DNA of 59,628 nt from Ectocarpus siliculosus (GCA_000310025.1 FN647849.1:361400-421027); one strand, 5' to 3'. Positions 19,916-31,808 are shown, numbered from the stretch's first letter. The notes: generated by a model from the sequence alone, not told the origin. Numbers and translations: made by a program.

Positions 19916-22900
19916 ACTTTCAACAATGCCCGGCATCGCCGGCAAAAAACGCAGCTGCTATCTACGTTTCGTGTGAAAAAGATGAGGACGTTACTTTCCG
20001 GTGCGGGCCCTCTTCGGGGCCGGGATCGTTCGTGGTGGCCGGCTGCTGGTTGGCCTTCGCGGTTGTTGTGGTGGGCTTGGCGCTTTGGTCCGGGCGGGGT
20101 GGTTTCGTAGGGGTGACGATCGGCGTGACCGTGTTGTCCTTCTTCTAGTTGTTGCGCTTGTCGGCGCAGGTGGGCTGGGCGGCGCGAAGGATGGTGTTCC
20201 GTTTGCGATCGAAACAGTCTACACAGCCGTAGTATCTCCGTGCTGTCACGGCCGCCCGCGTTTTGCTTCACGAGGAACAACAGGTTATTTTTGTTCGCTT
20301 CTTTTTCATACATATTATGTTCGTTTTGGCGGCGTCACTGGTGCGACGCCTACGTTCCACTCGTTCAGCGCGGATGGCGGCAAGCGACTGAGTGACGTTG
20401 TTGCCGATCATTCGCCGAAGTGGACAAAGGTGGACGTGTCGTCGCACACCTAAGGGGCTCAAGCGAACTCGTTTCCGGAACTGGATGCGCCGGAGATGAT
20501 GCCGAAAAAAACGATTGGATTGCCTCGTTGTATCTGTTCCGCCATGATAATGATGAGAAGGGATACAATTTTGTTCTGGGGTCTTTCTGTTGGATGTGGC
20601 GGCCTTTTCTTGGGAGGCATTGATGCGGCTCGTCCCGAAAAATGATGAAATCCAAACGGCACAAGAAGCTATTGCGCTTCTCTTTCTTCTCTTTGCGCGG
20701 GGTCCTCTTCTTCCACACAGACTACTTTTTGTTCTTTGGGGAGCGTCTGTCTGGAGGTCTGGATGACGAAAAGGTGCGTTTCGGAGCGATCCGTTCACAC
20801 TGGCTACTTCTTCTCGCATACCCTACTGCAGCAGTCTTCAATATTCTGTACAACAGCAGTCGCAGTCAGTCGGTCAGTGTCTACAACACGGCACTAACTA
20901 CTATACCAACAACACACTGCTGCTGCTTACCAGTAGTTGAGTTTGTCTAGTGACCGCCTCGTTTTCCCTATGGAGGCTGGCCGGAGACGCGACATAAGTT
21001 CTCCTTGGAGAAGTGTATACTGCCGTGCAAAGACTTAACACCATGCATGCATACAGCAGTAGTACAGCGGATCTACTGTACTAGGGTTAAGGATTGGCCC
21101 CCCGCCCCCCAATGGGGCGGGCGGCCACACCGGGATGGATGACGGTGAGGGTTTGGGGGGAAGCTAGGAATAAGAACAAGGAAGACGACACGTTAGAAGT
21201 AGCTACAGTAGAAGGGACGGTGTAGGAAACGCAATGAAGACGTGAAGACGTTTGCGAAGAGCTAGAGGGCACAGGAGGGTGAAGCATCGGCCCCCGACAG
21301 ATGTCGAGTAGGTCTGCGAGAAAGGCCGACGTGTGCTGCGCGGCTATGGTCGATGCTGTCAACCATTTACTGCATGTTGTACTGTAGTACAGTAGTTCGG
21401 GACCACCTCTACGCTGTCAATCAGTTGCGACTTGTGTCGGCCTTTATGTGTGCGTGATTGAACGCGTGTATCTGTTGCTGTATGTGCTACTGCTTCGCAA
21501 AACAGTGTGGTGTGGATACATGCGTGCTACCAAAGATGCGCTACCCTTGGCTTGCGGTAGGTCTACAAGTACGGCTGACGCGTGCTGCGCGTCTATGTTC
21601 CGTGCTGTCAATCATTTGCGACGCGTGTCGACCTTTATGATGCGGTTGCGCGTGACTGAATGTGAACCGTCTCCGGTGTCTGGTCCATACTGCTGTGTAG
21701 CCAAAAAAAACAAACCCAGGCACGATATTTGCTTTTTTCCCAAACTGCAAGTGAGAAATATGTCACGACACGTCGACCATCCTGCAATTATATAGAAGTA
21801 TATAGCATGATCTGCATACAACTCCCATATCCGCGCCGGAGCTGGAAGATAATAGGGCGACAAAAAAAGCTTTGCTGGTGTGTGGACTATGCATTGAAAT
21901 ATGACTAGAGTACTTGCACTTGAGTACAGAGAGAGTCGTCAGTTGAGACACACACAAGCACTTACAAAAGACAGCCGTGTGTCCCGCACACAGCTAGAGC
22001 TGTATAAAGCACGGCCGACAAATCAGATGCAGGTAGAACTGCTGTATCGCAATGTGGTAGCTTGTGGGAGGCTGGCTGCCCTGACAGGTCGAAAGATGCG
22101 GTGGAAAGACCGAAAAACGTTGAGGAACGCCGAAAATCGAGTTGCCGTCATGCAGGTTGGTGCATATCGTTTCGTCGCCTACAAGGGTGAAGAGGCCAAT
22201 GTCAAGGAATGCGCACGTAGACCCTTCGATGGTCGTTACCGGGAGCTGCTTACTTTGGTAATTGAGTCATGCTACGGTAGGGGGGTCACATTAACGGGAC
22301 TATATTCCACTACCGCTTCGATATCCGTGTCATTTGCTAGTAGGCACGGTCGCAATTGACGAACAACTGATGCCGAAAGGCCCGTTGGAGTGTTTTCGGG
22401 AGGAGTTGTGCACAAGGGGCAAGGAGCAACCCAGCGACAGCCGCTGGAAGGGGTGCGCGACGGGATATTTACACCCCCGTGGTCTATGCGTTGTATTCTG
22501 CTCTCCCCCGAGCACAAACCTTGCTTGTACGTCGTGATCCGGCCAGGGGGATGCACCAAAGACATGGCATCGAACACAGTGTAGTTCTAGCACCACATAC
22601 ATGTTAGCTGTATGTCGAGGGGCTGAGTATGTGTTGAGAAATTGCGAATTCTTTGCGGTATGATTGTTTTGTGCCAGGAGAGGTCCGCGTAGGGATGACG
22701 AACTGCTGTAGCACGCGGCTTACAGGTCGGATGCGTTGAAGCTTGGCACAGAGTTGTGTGGACAGTGTTATCTTTGGCTGTCAGAGTTTCGTGGACGTTC
22801 GTGAGCAGGATGTGGAGCTATCGATGCGGCAAAAATGTCGAGTGCTGGGCGGTGCAGCGCAAACGGACCCGCCAACCAGCCGAAACGGTGTTTGCTGCCT

Positions 22901-23133
22901 TGTTCACTCGCCTCGATACCGTCCTTGCCGAGACTTGCGCAGCACGCCTATATTGCCCTAGCGCATCGAGCCGCGGCCAGCATGGGGCCGTCTTGCTCGG
23001 TTGCGGAGAACGCCGTGGCAATGCACGGGGTTGCCCAAGAGGCGCCTCGGCGCCTCTGATTTGGGGGGATATTTGTATTTTTTCGCTGCGCTCCGAGCGT
23101 CGCGAGGCGAAACGCTCGGCGTGCTGGCGACGG
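19916..23133. other. repeat field, no gene supported
   Basis: A frame ending at 20148 contains two hydrophobic segments (FVVAGCWLAFAVVVVGLALW and GFVGVTIGVTVLSFF) that could be a membrane exon, but no acceptor or partner exon was found. Diverged direct repeats around 21300-21460 and 21560-21660 share CTGTCAATCATTTGCGAC-like text. The 152-codon frame 21901-22359 has no recognisable domain. Words such as CAGCAGTAG and TACTGTAGTACAG are frequent. Confidence 0.35.
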
Positions 23134-23539
23134 CTAGGGTGTACGCAGGGAGGGCCGCGAACCTCGTCGTCGTGGCCTTGTTGTGGCGTTGGGCTCAGAG
23201 AAATCAGCTGCGGAGATGCAGAGCAGAGGGGCAGCCATCATACAAAAGAGACAATACAGGGATGCTGAGCAAGACAAAATGCGTTTGGCACCCGTGTCGC
23301 TTCGATTGAAATTCTTTTGACAGGGTCCTCGAGGCGTAGGTCGCGTGAAGGCACCGCCGCGAATTCGTGGTCGTAGCTTTCGCGAGCGGAGAGAAAAATC
23401 GGCCGCGGTCAAAACTCTCCTTTCAAAACATCGGTGTGCCGCGCATTCTATTTTCCGCAGCTGAACCAATGCTATTCGGAATGGAATGTGTACTCTTGTA
23501 GAACTGTTGGCGACAAAATAAGTGCATACATAGGCTGTT

Positions 23540-23676
23540 GTCTTTCTATTTCGAACCTGGTCCTTCGCTTTGTTCTCAGAGCTTCCTCTTTTCACGAGGT
23601 CGAAGTACAGCATGAGGATCATCCGCGACTGGTGCGGGGTCGTCAGCTCGCCAGTCTTGGGCCTCAGCGATTCCAC
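23540..23676 (-). pseudogene. mariner-like transposase N-terminal fragment
   Basis: On the minus strand a frame reads LRPKTGELTTPHQSRMILML, then YFDLVKRGSSENKAKDQV before losing sense near 23545. The ELT...R..I...Y...KRG pattern resembles the N-terminal helix-turn-helix of Tc1/mariner-type transposases. It begins where the AT-hook ORF upstream ends, in another frame, so the two may be parts of one broken gene. No DDE catalytic region was found. Confidence 0.4.
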
Positions 23677-23999
23677 GGAGTCGTCAAGAACTCCAGCGCC
23701 ACCGGAGAAAGCTTGGAACTCGCATCGGCATTGCTGACACGACCCTGCTCGCGCGCCTGCTCAAGCGCTTCCAACGTCGCGAGCCTCTCTGCGAGTGCCG
23801 CCTCCATTGCGTTGAGCTCCTCTTTCCGGGCCGCGAGAGTTGCCTCGGCCTCGGCGAAGGCCGCCTCCCTCTTCTCGACCTCCTCCAGCCTGCGGACGGC
23901 CTTTGCACTTCTCGCCACGGCGGCGTTGGCCCCCTTGGCCGTTTTGGGTGGACGGCCAGTAGGGCCGCCAGTCGCTACGCGCCTTCCACGCTTAGTCAT
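23664..23999 (-). CDS. AT-hook and coiled-coil small protein, probably transposon-linked
   Basis: An ATG-initiated frame of 111 codons. The N-terminus is basic, with an AT-hook-like GPTGRPPKTAKG at about residues 12-23, preceded by KRGRR. Residues about 30-90 form a strong Ala/Glu/Arg/Leu heptad pattern (LEEVEKREAAFAEAEATLAA) predicting a coiled coil. It ends FLTTPWNR. The role inferred is DNA binding and oligomerisation. The mariner-like fragment follows directly in a different frame, which suggests a transposon-encoded accessory protein or the N-terminal part of a frameshifted transposase. Base composition is GC-rich and coding-like. Confidence 0.6.
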   Translation of the reverse strand: MTKRGRRVATGGPTGRPPKTAKGANAAVARSAKAVRRLEEVEKREAAFAEAEATLAARKEELNAMEAALAERLATLEALEQAREQGRVSNADASSKLSPVALEFLTTPWNR

Positions 24000-24915
24000 G
24001 GTGGCGCGTCCTTCCTCGTGGAGGGCGAGTTGAGTGCTATCGTGCTATCTGCTCTGAACCAAACCAGGCGAGGAGGCGCGTAGGCGCGCAAATTAAAACA
24101 ATATGACGTTGCTTGGTCAACAATTGGTTCCAAAAGGTTCTAAATGTGGAACCTACAATCACCTTCCGGAACCTCTTCCACACATCTTCGCACTTCGCAC
24201 GTTGTACAATACGGTGTGGGTGTTGGGCAGCTGGTGTTGGGTGTTGGGAGAAGGGCCCAGCCCAGCCAGAGGCCGGAGGCAGGCAGCAGGCAGCCGACTC
24301 GCCCATTCGCTCACTACTGTCCTGCTATCGTTCTTTCCTGTGTAGTTGGTCTCACCAGTCTACCGCCCGTCTAACGGCTCTGGTCTACACGACCTAGAAA
24401 CGAAATGAGAATGGAGGAACAAGGAACACGCCCACCCCCAAGCACAGACCGATCAAACGAGTGCCTCGTCTGCATGCCAAAAGATCAACAATGGCTGCTC
24501 CGCAAAGTTAGATCAGCAACCAATACACCCAAAAAAGGTTTGACGTCAGAATGTTCCTGACGACAAGGTGGCGAATAATAGCTCCATCTTTTTCGCGGTG
24601 CGGTTTGTTTGGAAACCATCACACTCTGACTCTAGACTAGGCCCGAATCGTGCATGAACTCCAACATGAACTCCCAACCGCAGCACATCAGAATGCAGAT
24701 TGATATCACATCCAAAAGCAAAGCAGAAAAAAAAACGAAAACGAAAACGAATCATCACCTCAAGCCTATTTACTGTATGTATGTAGCCCCTCGGTTTGCC
24801 CTCCTTTCCTACCGAAGCGATGACGTACGTATTGATTGCCCTGTGGCGTCTTTCTCTAATAGTGTTCTTGCCACAGCACAAACACGGGAGCATCGGTCTC
24901 GGACCGGCAGTGAAG
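24000..24915. other. noncoding, no feature recognised
   Basis: Plus-strand frames between 24103 and 24397 overlap one another without splice signals or domains. I found no terminal inverted repeat that would define the right end of the mariner-like element. Confidence 0.35.
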
Positions 24916-25388
24916 CTAGGAATACCATACGGGCGTTGACTGATCCTTCTTTCTTCGTAAAACTACCGATGCGTATCGTGACTCACGCTCTACATATATC
25001 TTGCTCTCCTCCGCCGCATCACTCACTATTAGTTGGATATAACATGTTTCCCCCGAGTACTCCTTGGTTGAGGTCTGAGACCTAAAGAAAAGAGCACCCC
25101 TCTGGAATGATTGCGGCATCCACGCGCCCCAACTGTTCGACGTGAGGCCATCCATGATGGCAGTGAAAGTGGGGCGTGCGTTGGGCTCCGCGGCCCAGCA
25201 CGCAGTCGCCATGTTAATCATGTCGGCGGGGGCATCAGCGGGGAACCTAGGTCGGAGTCCCTTGAGCACGACATGAACGTAAACGTCCTTTGGGTGTGCC
25301 AAATTTGCCCCCGGCAACTCTCTTGAAAACACTTCCCAGACCACGATACTGAAACTGTAGACGTCGCTGGCGTGCGTGCTTACGGTAG
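24916..25388 (-). pseudogene. protein kinase C-lobe fragment
   Basis: The minus strand reads VLDATVSTHASDVYSFSIVV, then WEVFSRELPG, LKGLRPRFPADAPADMINMA, CWAAEPNARPTFTAIMDGL. This is the tail of a protein kinase domain: DVYSF..VVWE is subdomain IX and CW...P..RPTF is subdomain XI with its conserved Arg. It resembles the tyrosine-kinase-like kinases common in algae. A TAG stands in frame just before VLDAT, forming a possible CTAG acceptor, but no upstream exon with the activation loop, HRD or DFG motifs was found. The frame runs about 80 codons past the domain before stopping. Best read as a dispersed exon fragment or pseudogene. Confidence 0.65.
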
Positions 25389-25597
25389 CATCCAGTACCT
25401 AGATCGACGAGCAAGAGAAGTTGGGCGGGCAGGCCGTCAGCTGTTCGAAGAAGCGATTTTGGTTGCAACCAATGGAGTCCTACTGACTTGCACAGCGCAA
25501 CAGGTAGCCATCCATGGCCACGAATAATGTTAATAGCGTTGAAACGAGGAAACTTGTGTCTATCGTAGAGTTTGTTTCGGAATGTTCAGCCCGCTGT

Positions 25598-25713
25598 CTG
25601 TTTTTCGATCCATCCCCATCCCATGCGCGTGCACTGCATCACGGAGGTTTTCAACCTGTTTTTCGATCCATCCTCATCCCATGCGCGTGCACTGCATCAC
25701 AGAGGTCTTCAAC
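25598..25713. repeat. 58-bp tandem duplication
   Basis: Two adjacent units of 58 bp begin CTGTTTTTCGATCCATCC and differ at only a few positions. They directly precede the palindrome array at 25831. Confidence 0.9.
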
Positions 25714-25830
25714 GCGAGCCATCATAGTTTTTCGGGACGGGTCAACTCGTTTAGTGGGATGGATTATCGTGGTACGTGCGGAAGACAAGGAGTTTACTCG
25801 ATCTCCTACACTATTTGACAAATGTATTCA

Positions 25831-26495
25831 GCTTCCATGGAAGTGAATAATGACTTCCACGGAAGCTGAATCTACTTCCATGGAAGATACTCCCTACTTC
25901 CATGAAAGTGATACGTTTTTACTTCCATGGAAGCGCTGCGCGACACTTCCATGGAAGTCAGTATTGAAAAAGATGGATGTTACACTTCCATGGAAGTCGA
26001 ATCTCCATGGAAGTCCCATGGAAGTGGAGTAGCTTCCATGGAAGTATTCAGCCTCGGGTATAGCTTCCATGGAAGTTCTTTCGAATGGAATGAGGTAGCT
26101 TCCATGGAAGTCTGTAAATGGTTTACATCGGTTCCATGGAAGTCGTCGACGAACACTTCCATGGAAGTCATCGAAAGAGCTTCCATGCAAGTATATTGCG
26201 TCCATCCAACTTCCATGGAAGTAACCCCCGCAAGACTTCCATGGAAGCAGTCGAAAGTCTGCACCTGCTTCCATGGAAGTCTTGCCATCATAGACCAGCT
26301 TCCGTGGAAGTTGATTTCCACCGCTGTCACCATGAAAGTTCTTGTAGTCAGCTTCCATGAAAGTGTTTTTGATCCACGCCACGCATTATATGTAGACATT
26401 TTCGGCCGGCGCAGTATCCATCGGGAAGTTTAGAAATTTCGTATCTGGTCAGCTTCCACGCAAGTATTCCACGTCCCGCCAGCTTCCATATCGAC
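25831..26495. repeat. array of about 20 CCATGG-centred palindromes
   Basis: The 14-bp palindrome ACTTCCATGGAAGT or a near variant (GCTTCCATGGAAGT, ACTTCCATGGAAGC) occurs at 25831, 25853, 25874, 25896, 25921, 25945, 25984, 26001, 26032, 26063, 26098, 26130, 26155, 26179, 26209, 26235, 26267, 26298, 26351 and, decayed, at 26328, 26414, 26452 and 26482. Start-to-start spacing is 17 to 39 bases, mostly 21-35. The intervening segments are unrelated to each other. Because the unit is palindromic and stop-free, both strands show long spurious frames rich in SMEV/FHGS. The left part is well conserved and the right end decays. Confidence 0.95.
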
Positions 26496-27589
26496 GTCAT
26501 CTCCAAAGACTCTTACATTGTAATTGTATTATTACGGTGCAGGGTGTGCACGTCGCTCTCTCTCTGTGTCTGACGTCGAGATCAGCTTTAATGAGTCGTG
26601 ATACCTGGATGTTGGAAATTCCCATGAAAAGAGGGAACAGTTGGTGTTTGTCAATAATGTCAGGTGGAACGCCTTAGGTCGAAGTCATGGCAGCGCCTGT
26701 CTGTGTTAATTATCTGGACGTCGTGGAAGTGAAAATTTCTTCCATGTAAACTCGCCTACGGCGGAACTTCCCTGATAGTCTCAGGTGGAGCGCCTTTGGT
26801 GGAAGTCGCGGACGTGCTTGGCGATACAACACGGGAGTCTTAACCACTGAAGACTGCCGTTGCCTGCGTTATTTTATTCACCATCTGTAGTCGGCATCAT
26901 TGTAACGGCTCCACGTATAACCGTCCACGGCCTCCTTCGGTATACAGTCGACACGAAACAGTGCTCGTGTTCCGTACCTGTCGTATCCGCCCCTGCTTAC
27001 ATGGATTCGGCAGCAACGCCTGCCGTGTCGTCCTTCCCGTAATGTAGCATATGCGGTTACACACTATTAGGTCCCCGCTTCTTCTTGGATGTGTTTCATT
27101 GTTCTCCATATTTAAATGTATTAGAACGATAGTCAACATTGGGACTTGCAGGTACGACTACCAAACACTGCAAACAACACACAGAAATGGCGATCAGTAG
27201 CAGAAGCATTCCGCACAGAATAGCATCATCAGCTACGATTATGTGATTTCGTCCTTGCCCATCAAGGCATCCTCTGATCGGCTACAATCATGCGATCACG
27301 GCATACTCTGGAAGAACAAGAAGGATGAGAATTCTAAGTGAGCTACAACGGATAGTGTGCGGCGGGAAAATACATCGTCGACATCGTGGAAGGATGAACA
27401 CAAGAACTTCGGGGCATTCTCACGATATTTGTCTGTACTCAATGCATGCCGAATGAACGTAACTTGGACTGTGAATTTTGGATTCCATAAAGAGGAGGTT
27501 CAATCAGGGTCTCCCACACTCTACAGTTTTGCTCAAACCGCCCATGTGAAGTAACCGGAGCGAGTGTATCTGCTAAAAAGCCTAACCCT
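26496..27589. other. noncoding, scattered half-palindromes
   Basis: Isolated relics such as CTTCCATGTAA at about 26736 and AACTTCCCTGATAGT at about 26765 suggest the array once extended further. No exon chain is visible. Confidence 0.35.
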
Positions 27590-27960
27590 CAACCGGATCC
27601 AGTGTATCTTCTAAAAAACGTAACCCTAACCTAAACCCTAACCCAAACCCCAAGCCCACACGATACGTGCTAGGTTTGCGCTGGGTGGCTAAGTTGTAGG
27701 TTGATGTGCAGGTGGCAAAGTTCTACTGTAGGTTGATATGCCGGTGGCGAAGTTCAATGTAGGTTGAAGTCCTCACGGTGTGCACTTCGTATGCAGTTCA
27801 TGGGCTGCCCATGGGACCACCTATCGGCAGCTCCTGGGCAGCCCATGGGAGGCCCATGGGAGGCCCATGGGTGCCCCATGCACCCATGGGTGCCCCTCGG
27901 CTGTCCCTTGGGCGGTTTAGCGAAACTGCCAGTAGGGTGGCTACCTTCGGACTTCGGATT
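27590..27960 (+). repeat. CCATGGG-rich element with telomere-like end, copy 1
   Basis: From left to right: a degenerate telomere-like patch (ACCCTAACCTAAACCCTAAC, about 27620-27650), the phrase CACACGATACGTGCTAGG, two short direct repeats (TGTAGGTTGATRTGC), then a cluster of CCCATGGG palindromes at about 27800-27890 and the phrase GGGCGGTTTAGCGAAACTG. The whole order recurs inverted at 58225-58452. Frames across it code LPMG/AAHG repeats and are not real genes. Confidence 0.8.
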
Positions 27961-28932
27961 TCGGACACCACAATTTTCGAAAAGATCCTCCGAAACAGGT
28001 TCATGAAATTCGTAGATGAAACCACACACGCGCGGTTGCACACGCACGGTACAGCAAGTGCCGGAAGTTTAATTGCGTTGGCGCCATGTGTTAGAATTTT
28101 TCGACATGTGGGAGACAAACACGCATGCGTCGTCACGTGGTACCATCACGGTGATAATTGACTCTGAGCTGAGCGTATCGGGAACGCGGGCTTGTTCAAC
28201 ATCCGACCGGGCTTCACACATACGCACACACGCCGCGCAGCAACTCTAAGGAAGACAGGCCGCCAGCTATCACCTCGTATCCGCCTGCCGCTACTACTCC
28301 TGCTGCGCCTTTAGCCAGATCCTGCGTGAACCTGAGCAAGCCATCGTCCCTCCCTGTGAGTGTCGGTGCACACAGCAGCACGCACTCGTGCTGTCTCAAG
28401 GTACTCTCCCGTGCAACGAGAGTGCCATTCATTGCAGATGAACAACCCACTTGCCGCCGCGGTGGATTGATTGCCCCACCGACCCAATAGAACAAGCGAG
28501 AAAGGAATCTTACTGTAAATCTTCCAGAACATCGACGACGTACCTGATACCTGAAAGGAATTGATGGCCGGAAAAGGAAACGGCACGCAGAAGTTACCCC
28601 CTTGGCCACCGCACACGTTCAGCCGCTCGCACCGGCTGATAACAACGAAGCGCGTGACGGAAATCAGGAAGCAAACAGCAGCCTGATTGGCCGACGATTT
28701 TCTTTTGCCGCACCTCTCGAAACGTAGATTTCCCCGCGGTCAATCTTCGCTTTTCTGTAGAGGAGGCTCACGAGGGCGCAACCAACCCCGGTTTGTAATC
28801 TGCTGTAGAGAGCGGAACCCAAGCAACGCACGGCTGTGTCGAAAAAAAAGGACAGAGTGCAGCCTTACACCGCGGTTCCGTAAACTGCGAAGTTGAGTTT
28901 TTCACGTGGCCCTCCGACGCTGTGCCCTGTTT

Positions 28933-28991
28933 GCTGGATCAGATGGGACGCACAATAAAAGTGCTGGATCAGATGGGACGCACAATAAAAG
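28933..28991. repeat. 30-bp tandem duplication
   Basis: Two units beginning GCTGGATCAGATGGGACGCA lie head to tail with only the last base or two differing. Confidence 0.9.
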
Positions 28992-29491
28992 ATGGCTTGT
29001 TTTCCCCTGCCTGCTCAATAGAATTACAGCCCTCACTTCGAGAGGTGTCCGCACGCCACATCGACACATCGACACCAATCTTCGCAGTTGTCCCGCAAAG
29101 CTTTTCGGCCGGTTTCTGTCGCTCGTCTTCCGCGCGGTATTCACTCAAGGGCGTGATGCACATACATGGACTACAACAGGGTGACAGCCCGCCCCCCCCA
29201 CGGCCCCGACGGCTTTCGTGGTGGAAGCGAAGTAGACCAAGTTCTACAGAACGCACGCAGAGAGATCTGATCGCCGCAACTACTTACAATGAACAGAGAT
29301 TTCGACTCGATCATTTTTCTTTTTTTGTCTTCACTTCAAATCAGCGCTCACGGCACTATATTAGTGCCGTTTACTCCAACCCGTGGTCACACAGAAGGGC
29401 CCCTCTCTACCCTCCCCTCCTGCGGTACGTTGCCTTCGATTTTTGATGCGAGAAGAGTTCAGCACTCTCTTTCCTCTGTGTACACACGAAC

Positions 29492-29640
29492 TAGCGCTAT
29501 CCACTAGGCCAGGAGCGGAAGCGAGAGAAAAACTCACTTCGCAAGAACAGCTCGATTACGCCGGGATTCGAACCCCTGACCTGACCTCCATTTTAGAAGG
29601 TTTCAAGGATACCGACCACCGGGGCGACCGATCATGGACA
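29492..29640 (-). repeat. tRNA-derived sequence, SINE-like
   Basis: On the minus strand, a B-box GGTTCGAATCC in a good T-arm context (CAGGGGTTCGAATCCCGG, about 29561-29580) follows an upstream A-box-like GGTCGCCCCGGTGGTCGG. Acceptor stems do not pair, so this is not a functional tRNA. About 50 bases further on comes a second A-box (TGGCCTAGTGGATAGCGC, 29492-29509), suggesting a dimeric or rearranged tRNA-related SINE. Confidence 0.5.
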
Positions 29641-31223
29641 GGGGAAAAGGAACAACCCGCTAAACGTCGCAAAATGAATATATGTGAGGGACGTCAGGGA
29701 GACCGACCGAGTAGCGGCGGTACCACGCGCATGAAGCTGGATGACAAGAAGAGGGGCTAGACCACGCGAACCTGCTCAGCCTCCCGCCCAAACAAAAACA
29801 TACTGAAATTTTTTCGTGCGGCGCGTCTCTCGCATCTCGTATCGATCCACCCAGCGGGAAGGACGAGTTTTTTTCCCAGCCTCGAGTCGACAGAAATTCG
29901 GCACATGAGCCCCCACAGATTCTGTTGACGTCACATTAAAAACCGTTCCGGTCTCTGCTCAGTACTGTACCTTCTAACGCGCGTACCGGTGCAACTGACG
30001 CGAACTCCTCCCGTCGTCACAGGCCAACTACCATAAAAACAACAAGAGAGAAAAAAATGAACCCAGAAAATCTACGCAAGCGCGATACATGTAGTACGTG
30101 CGCACAAATGTAACGGCTGTCTCTTCCTATCTCGCACAATGTTCTACCCGGCCAAAACACTCCATGCAGGTGCTTTCGAAGCCCTCTTTGACCGGTACCG
30201 TTTGCGCTTCGCGACGCCCCGCCCGCCTTTCCCCTGCAGGTGTCCGAGATAACGGCGAGCAATGCGCGTCCGACCCTTATCACCCGACCCGCTTCTGATG
30301 CCAGGGAGTATCGACAATCACGACCATCTGTCCTTGCAGCTTCGCGCCGACCAATGAAATAGCTTTGCCCGTGCCGCACTGCCAGCAAACGCAGCGGCAG
30401 CACATGCAAGGTCTTGCCACGCTAGTCTCCGTCCTTACTCAAACCTCGAATCGCCTGGAGATAGGAAAGCATAAGAGGAAGAGGTGGGGGGGGGGAGGGG
30501 TCTGGTTGGCGCTTGACATTGGTACACCAATGAATCACGGCGTTCTTAGACGAGAAAAAACACGGCGTGCAACACCCTTCTGGAGTTACGTCAAGTTGCC
30601 ATTCACACGAACTCTGCGTGCTGAAACTTACACATCTAGTACCCGGGCGTTTGCGCGGGGACCGTGAGGCATGTTCGGACGTGACGAACATACAAAAAAA
30701 CAAACACCAACAAGCTCGGCTATAGTTGTTGCGTTTGGTTTTCTGTTTGCCCTACAAGATTAAAATTGGCAATGGCAACGACCAGGATCGGCGCAGGCAG
30801 CGCTTTTGGCCTCGCTGCCGGAAAAGCACGCCAACCAAAACCAGGGCACACGCGGTATTCGGGTTGTTCCGCGCGGAATAAAACCAGCATAAGCGGCCAA
30901 CAGCGAGTACATCCTGTACAAAGCAATCCTCGGACGACATGACCCAGTATTCCCGAAAATTGGAGGGCTCTGTCTTTACATACGTCCACACATGCAAGGT
31001 GGCACGGCACAGAGATGGTTTCGTCGTCACATGTGTACATGCCACACCAAAGAGGAACACGCCGCAGTTACACAGCAAATCGTCACAACGTCGCCATCCC
31101 GTGGTACAATCTTCGGGGACGGGCGGACAGCGAAAACGCCTTTCCTGGACACCGGGACACAACACGCTACACCAACTCCTCGCTATGCCATCATGCTCGG
31201 GGCGGCCTGAAAACTGAAAACAC

Positions 31224-31735
31224 TCACGACGCGTTCTGGAAACTGGACAGGGAAGACACGGCGTCGCTGTGGGTCTGGAACACGAACTTCAATCGCGCCG
31301 GGAGCTGCGGCGAAACACGCGGGGGCGCCGTGGGGGATACGATGGGAGAGTGGGGGTGACCGGCTGGCGTTGACCTCGTATGGTGCCCAAAATATCAACG
31401 CTTACGGTGGGTACAGTTATTTTTTGGTGGCGCAGCACGAACAACTAGGAGGGGCGCAGCAACAACAGCGTGCAGGCAAGGAAAGCTGCAGCAGCAGACA
31501 AGTTGGCAGGAACGAAAAGCTAAAAAAAATAGGAGCAACTGAAACACCCAAAAGAAAAAAAAACTGAATCATCTTTATTACCTACCGTACAAAACAGAAT
31601 ATCCCATCCCATATACACCATGATCACTCCCGTTGGACACTTCTTACGGTCAACATTAGTCCAAAACACAACCTATTGCTCTGTCTCTCTCTGTCTGTCT
31701 CTCTCTCTTTCTCTCTCTCTCTGTCTCTCTCTGTC

Positions 31736-31808
<73 letters not shown>

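Larger units (their letters stand above)
27961..31223. other. repeat field, no gene supported
   Basis: Contents I can name: a 30-bp tandem duplication at 28933-28991, a tRNA-like sequence at 29492-29640, and a copy of the CCGTTCCGGTCTCTGCTCAG repeat at about 29943-30030. Frames on both strands up to 137 codons have no family resemblance. The region just left of 31224 is presumably the 3' flank of eIF4E. Confidence 0.35.

Noticed and set aside
20268-20819. 183-codon minus-strand frame
   Set aside because: Lys/Arg-rich low-sense text with overlapping frames on both strands, and no family resemblance.
21901-22359. 152-codon plus-strand frame
   Set aside because: ATG-opened but no recognisable domain, neighbours or composition bias. 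Length is within chance for this GC content.
25894-26433. Overlapping 130-170-codon frames on both strands (SMEV/FHGS repeats)
   Set aside because: They are translations of the palindromic repeat, which lacks stops in all frames. No independent coding signal.
25831-26495. CRISPR-like array of repeats and spacers
   Set aside because: The repeat is only 14 bp and fully palindromic, spacing is irregular (17-39 bases), there are no cas genes, and the surroundings are eukaryotic with spliced genes.
27778-28161. Protein with LPMG/AAHG repeats
   Set aside because: Translation of the CCCATGGG cluster, open on both strands for the same reason as the 25.8-kb array.
29492-29640. Functional tRNA gene on the minus strand
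   Set aside because: The B-box and T-arm are good, but no acceptor-stem pairing or cloverleaf could be built and a second A-box lies downstream, so a tRNA-derived repeat is more likely.
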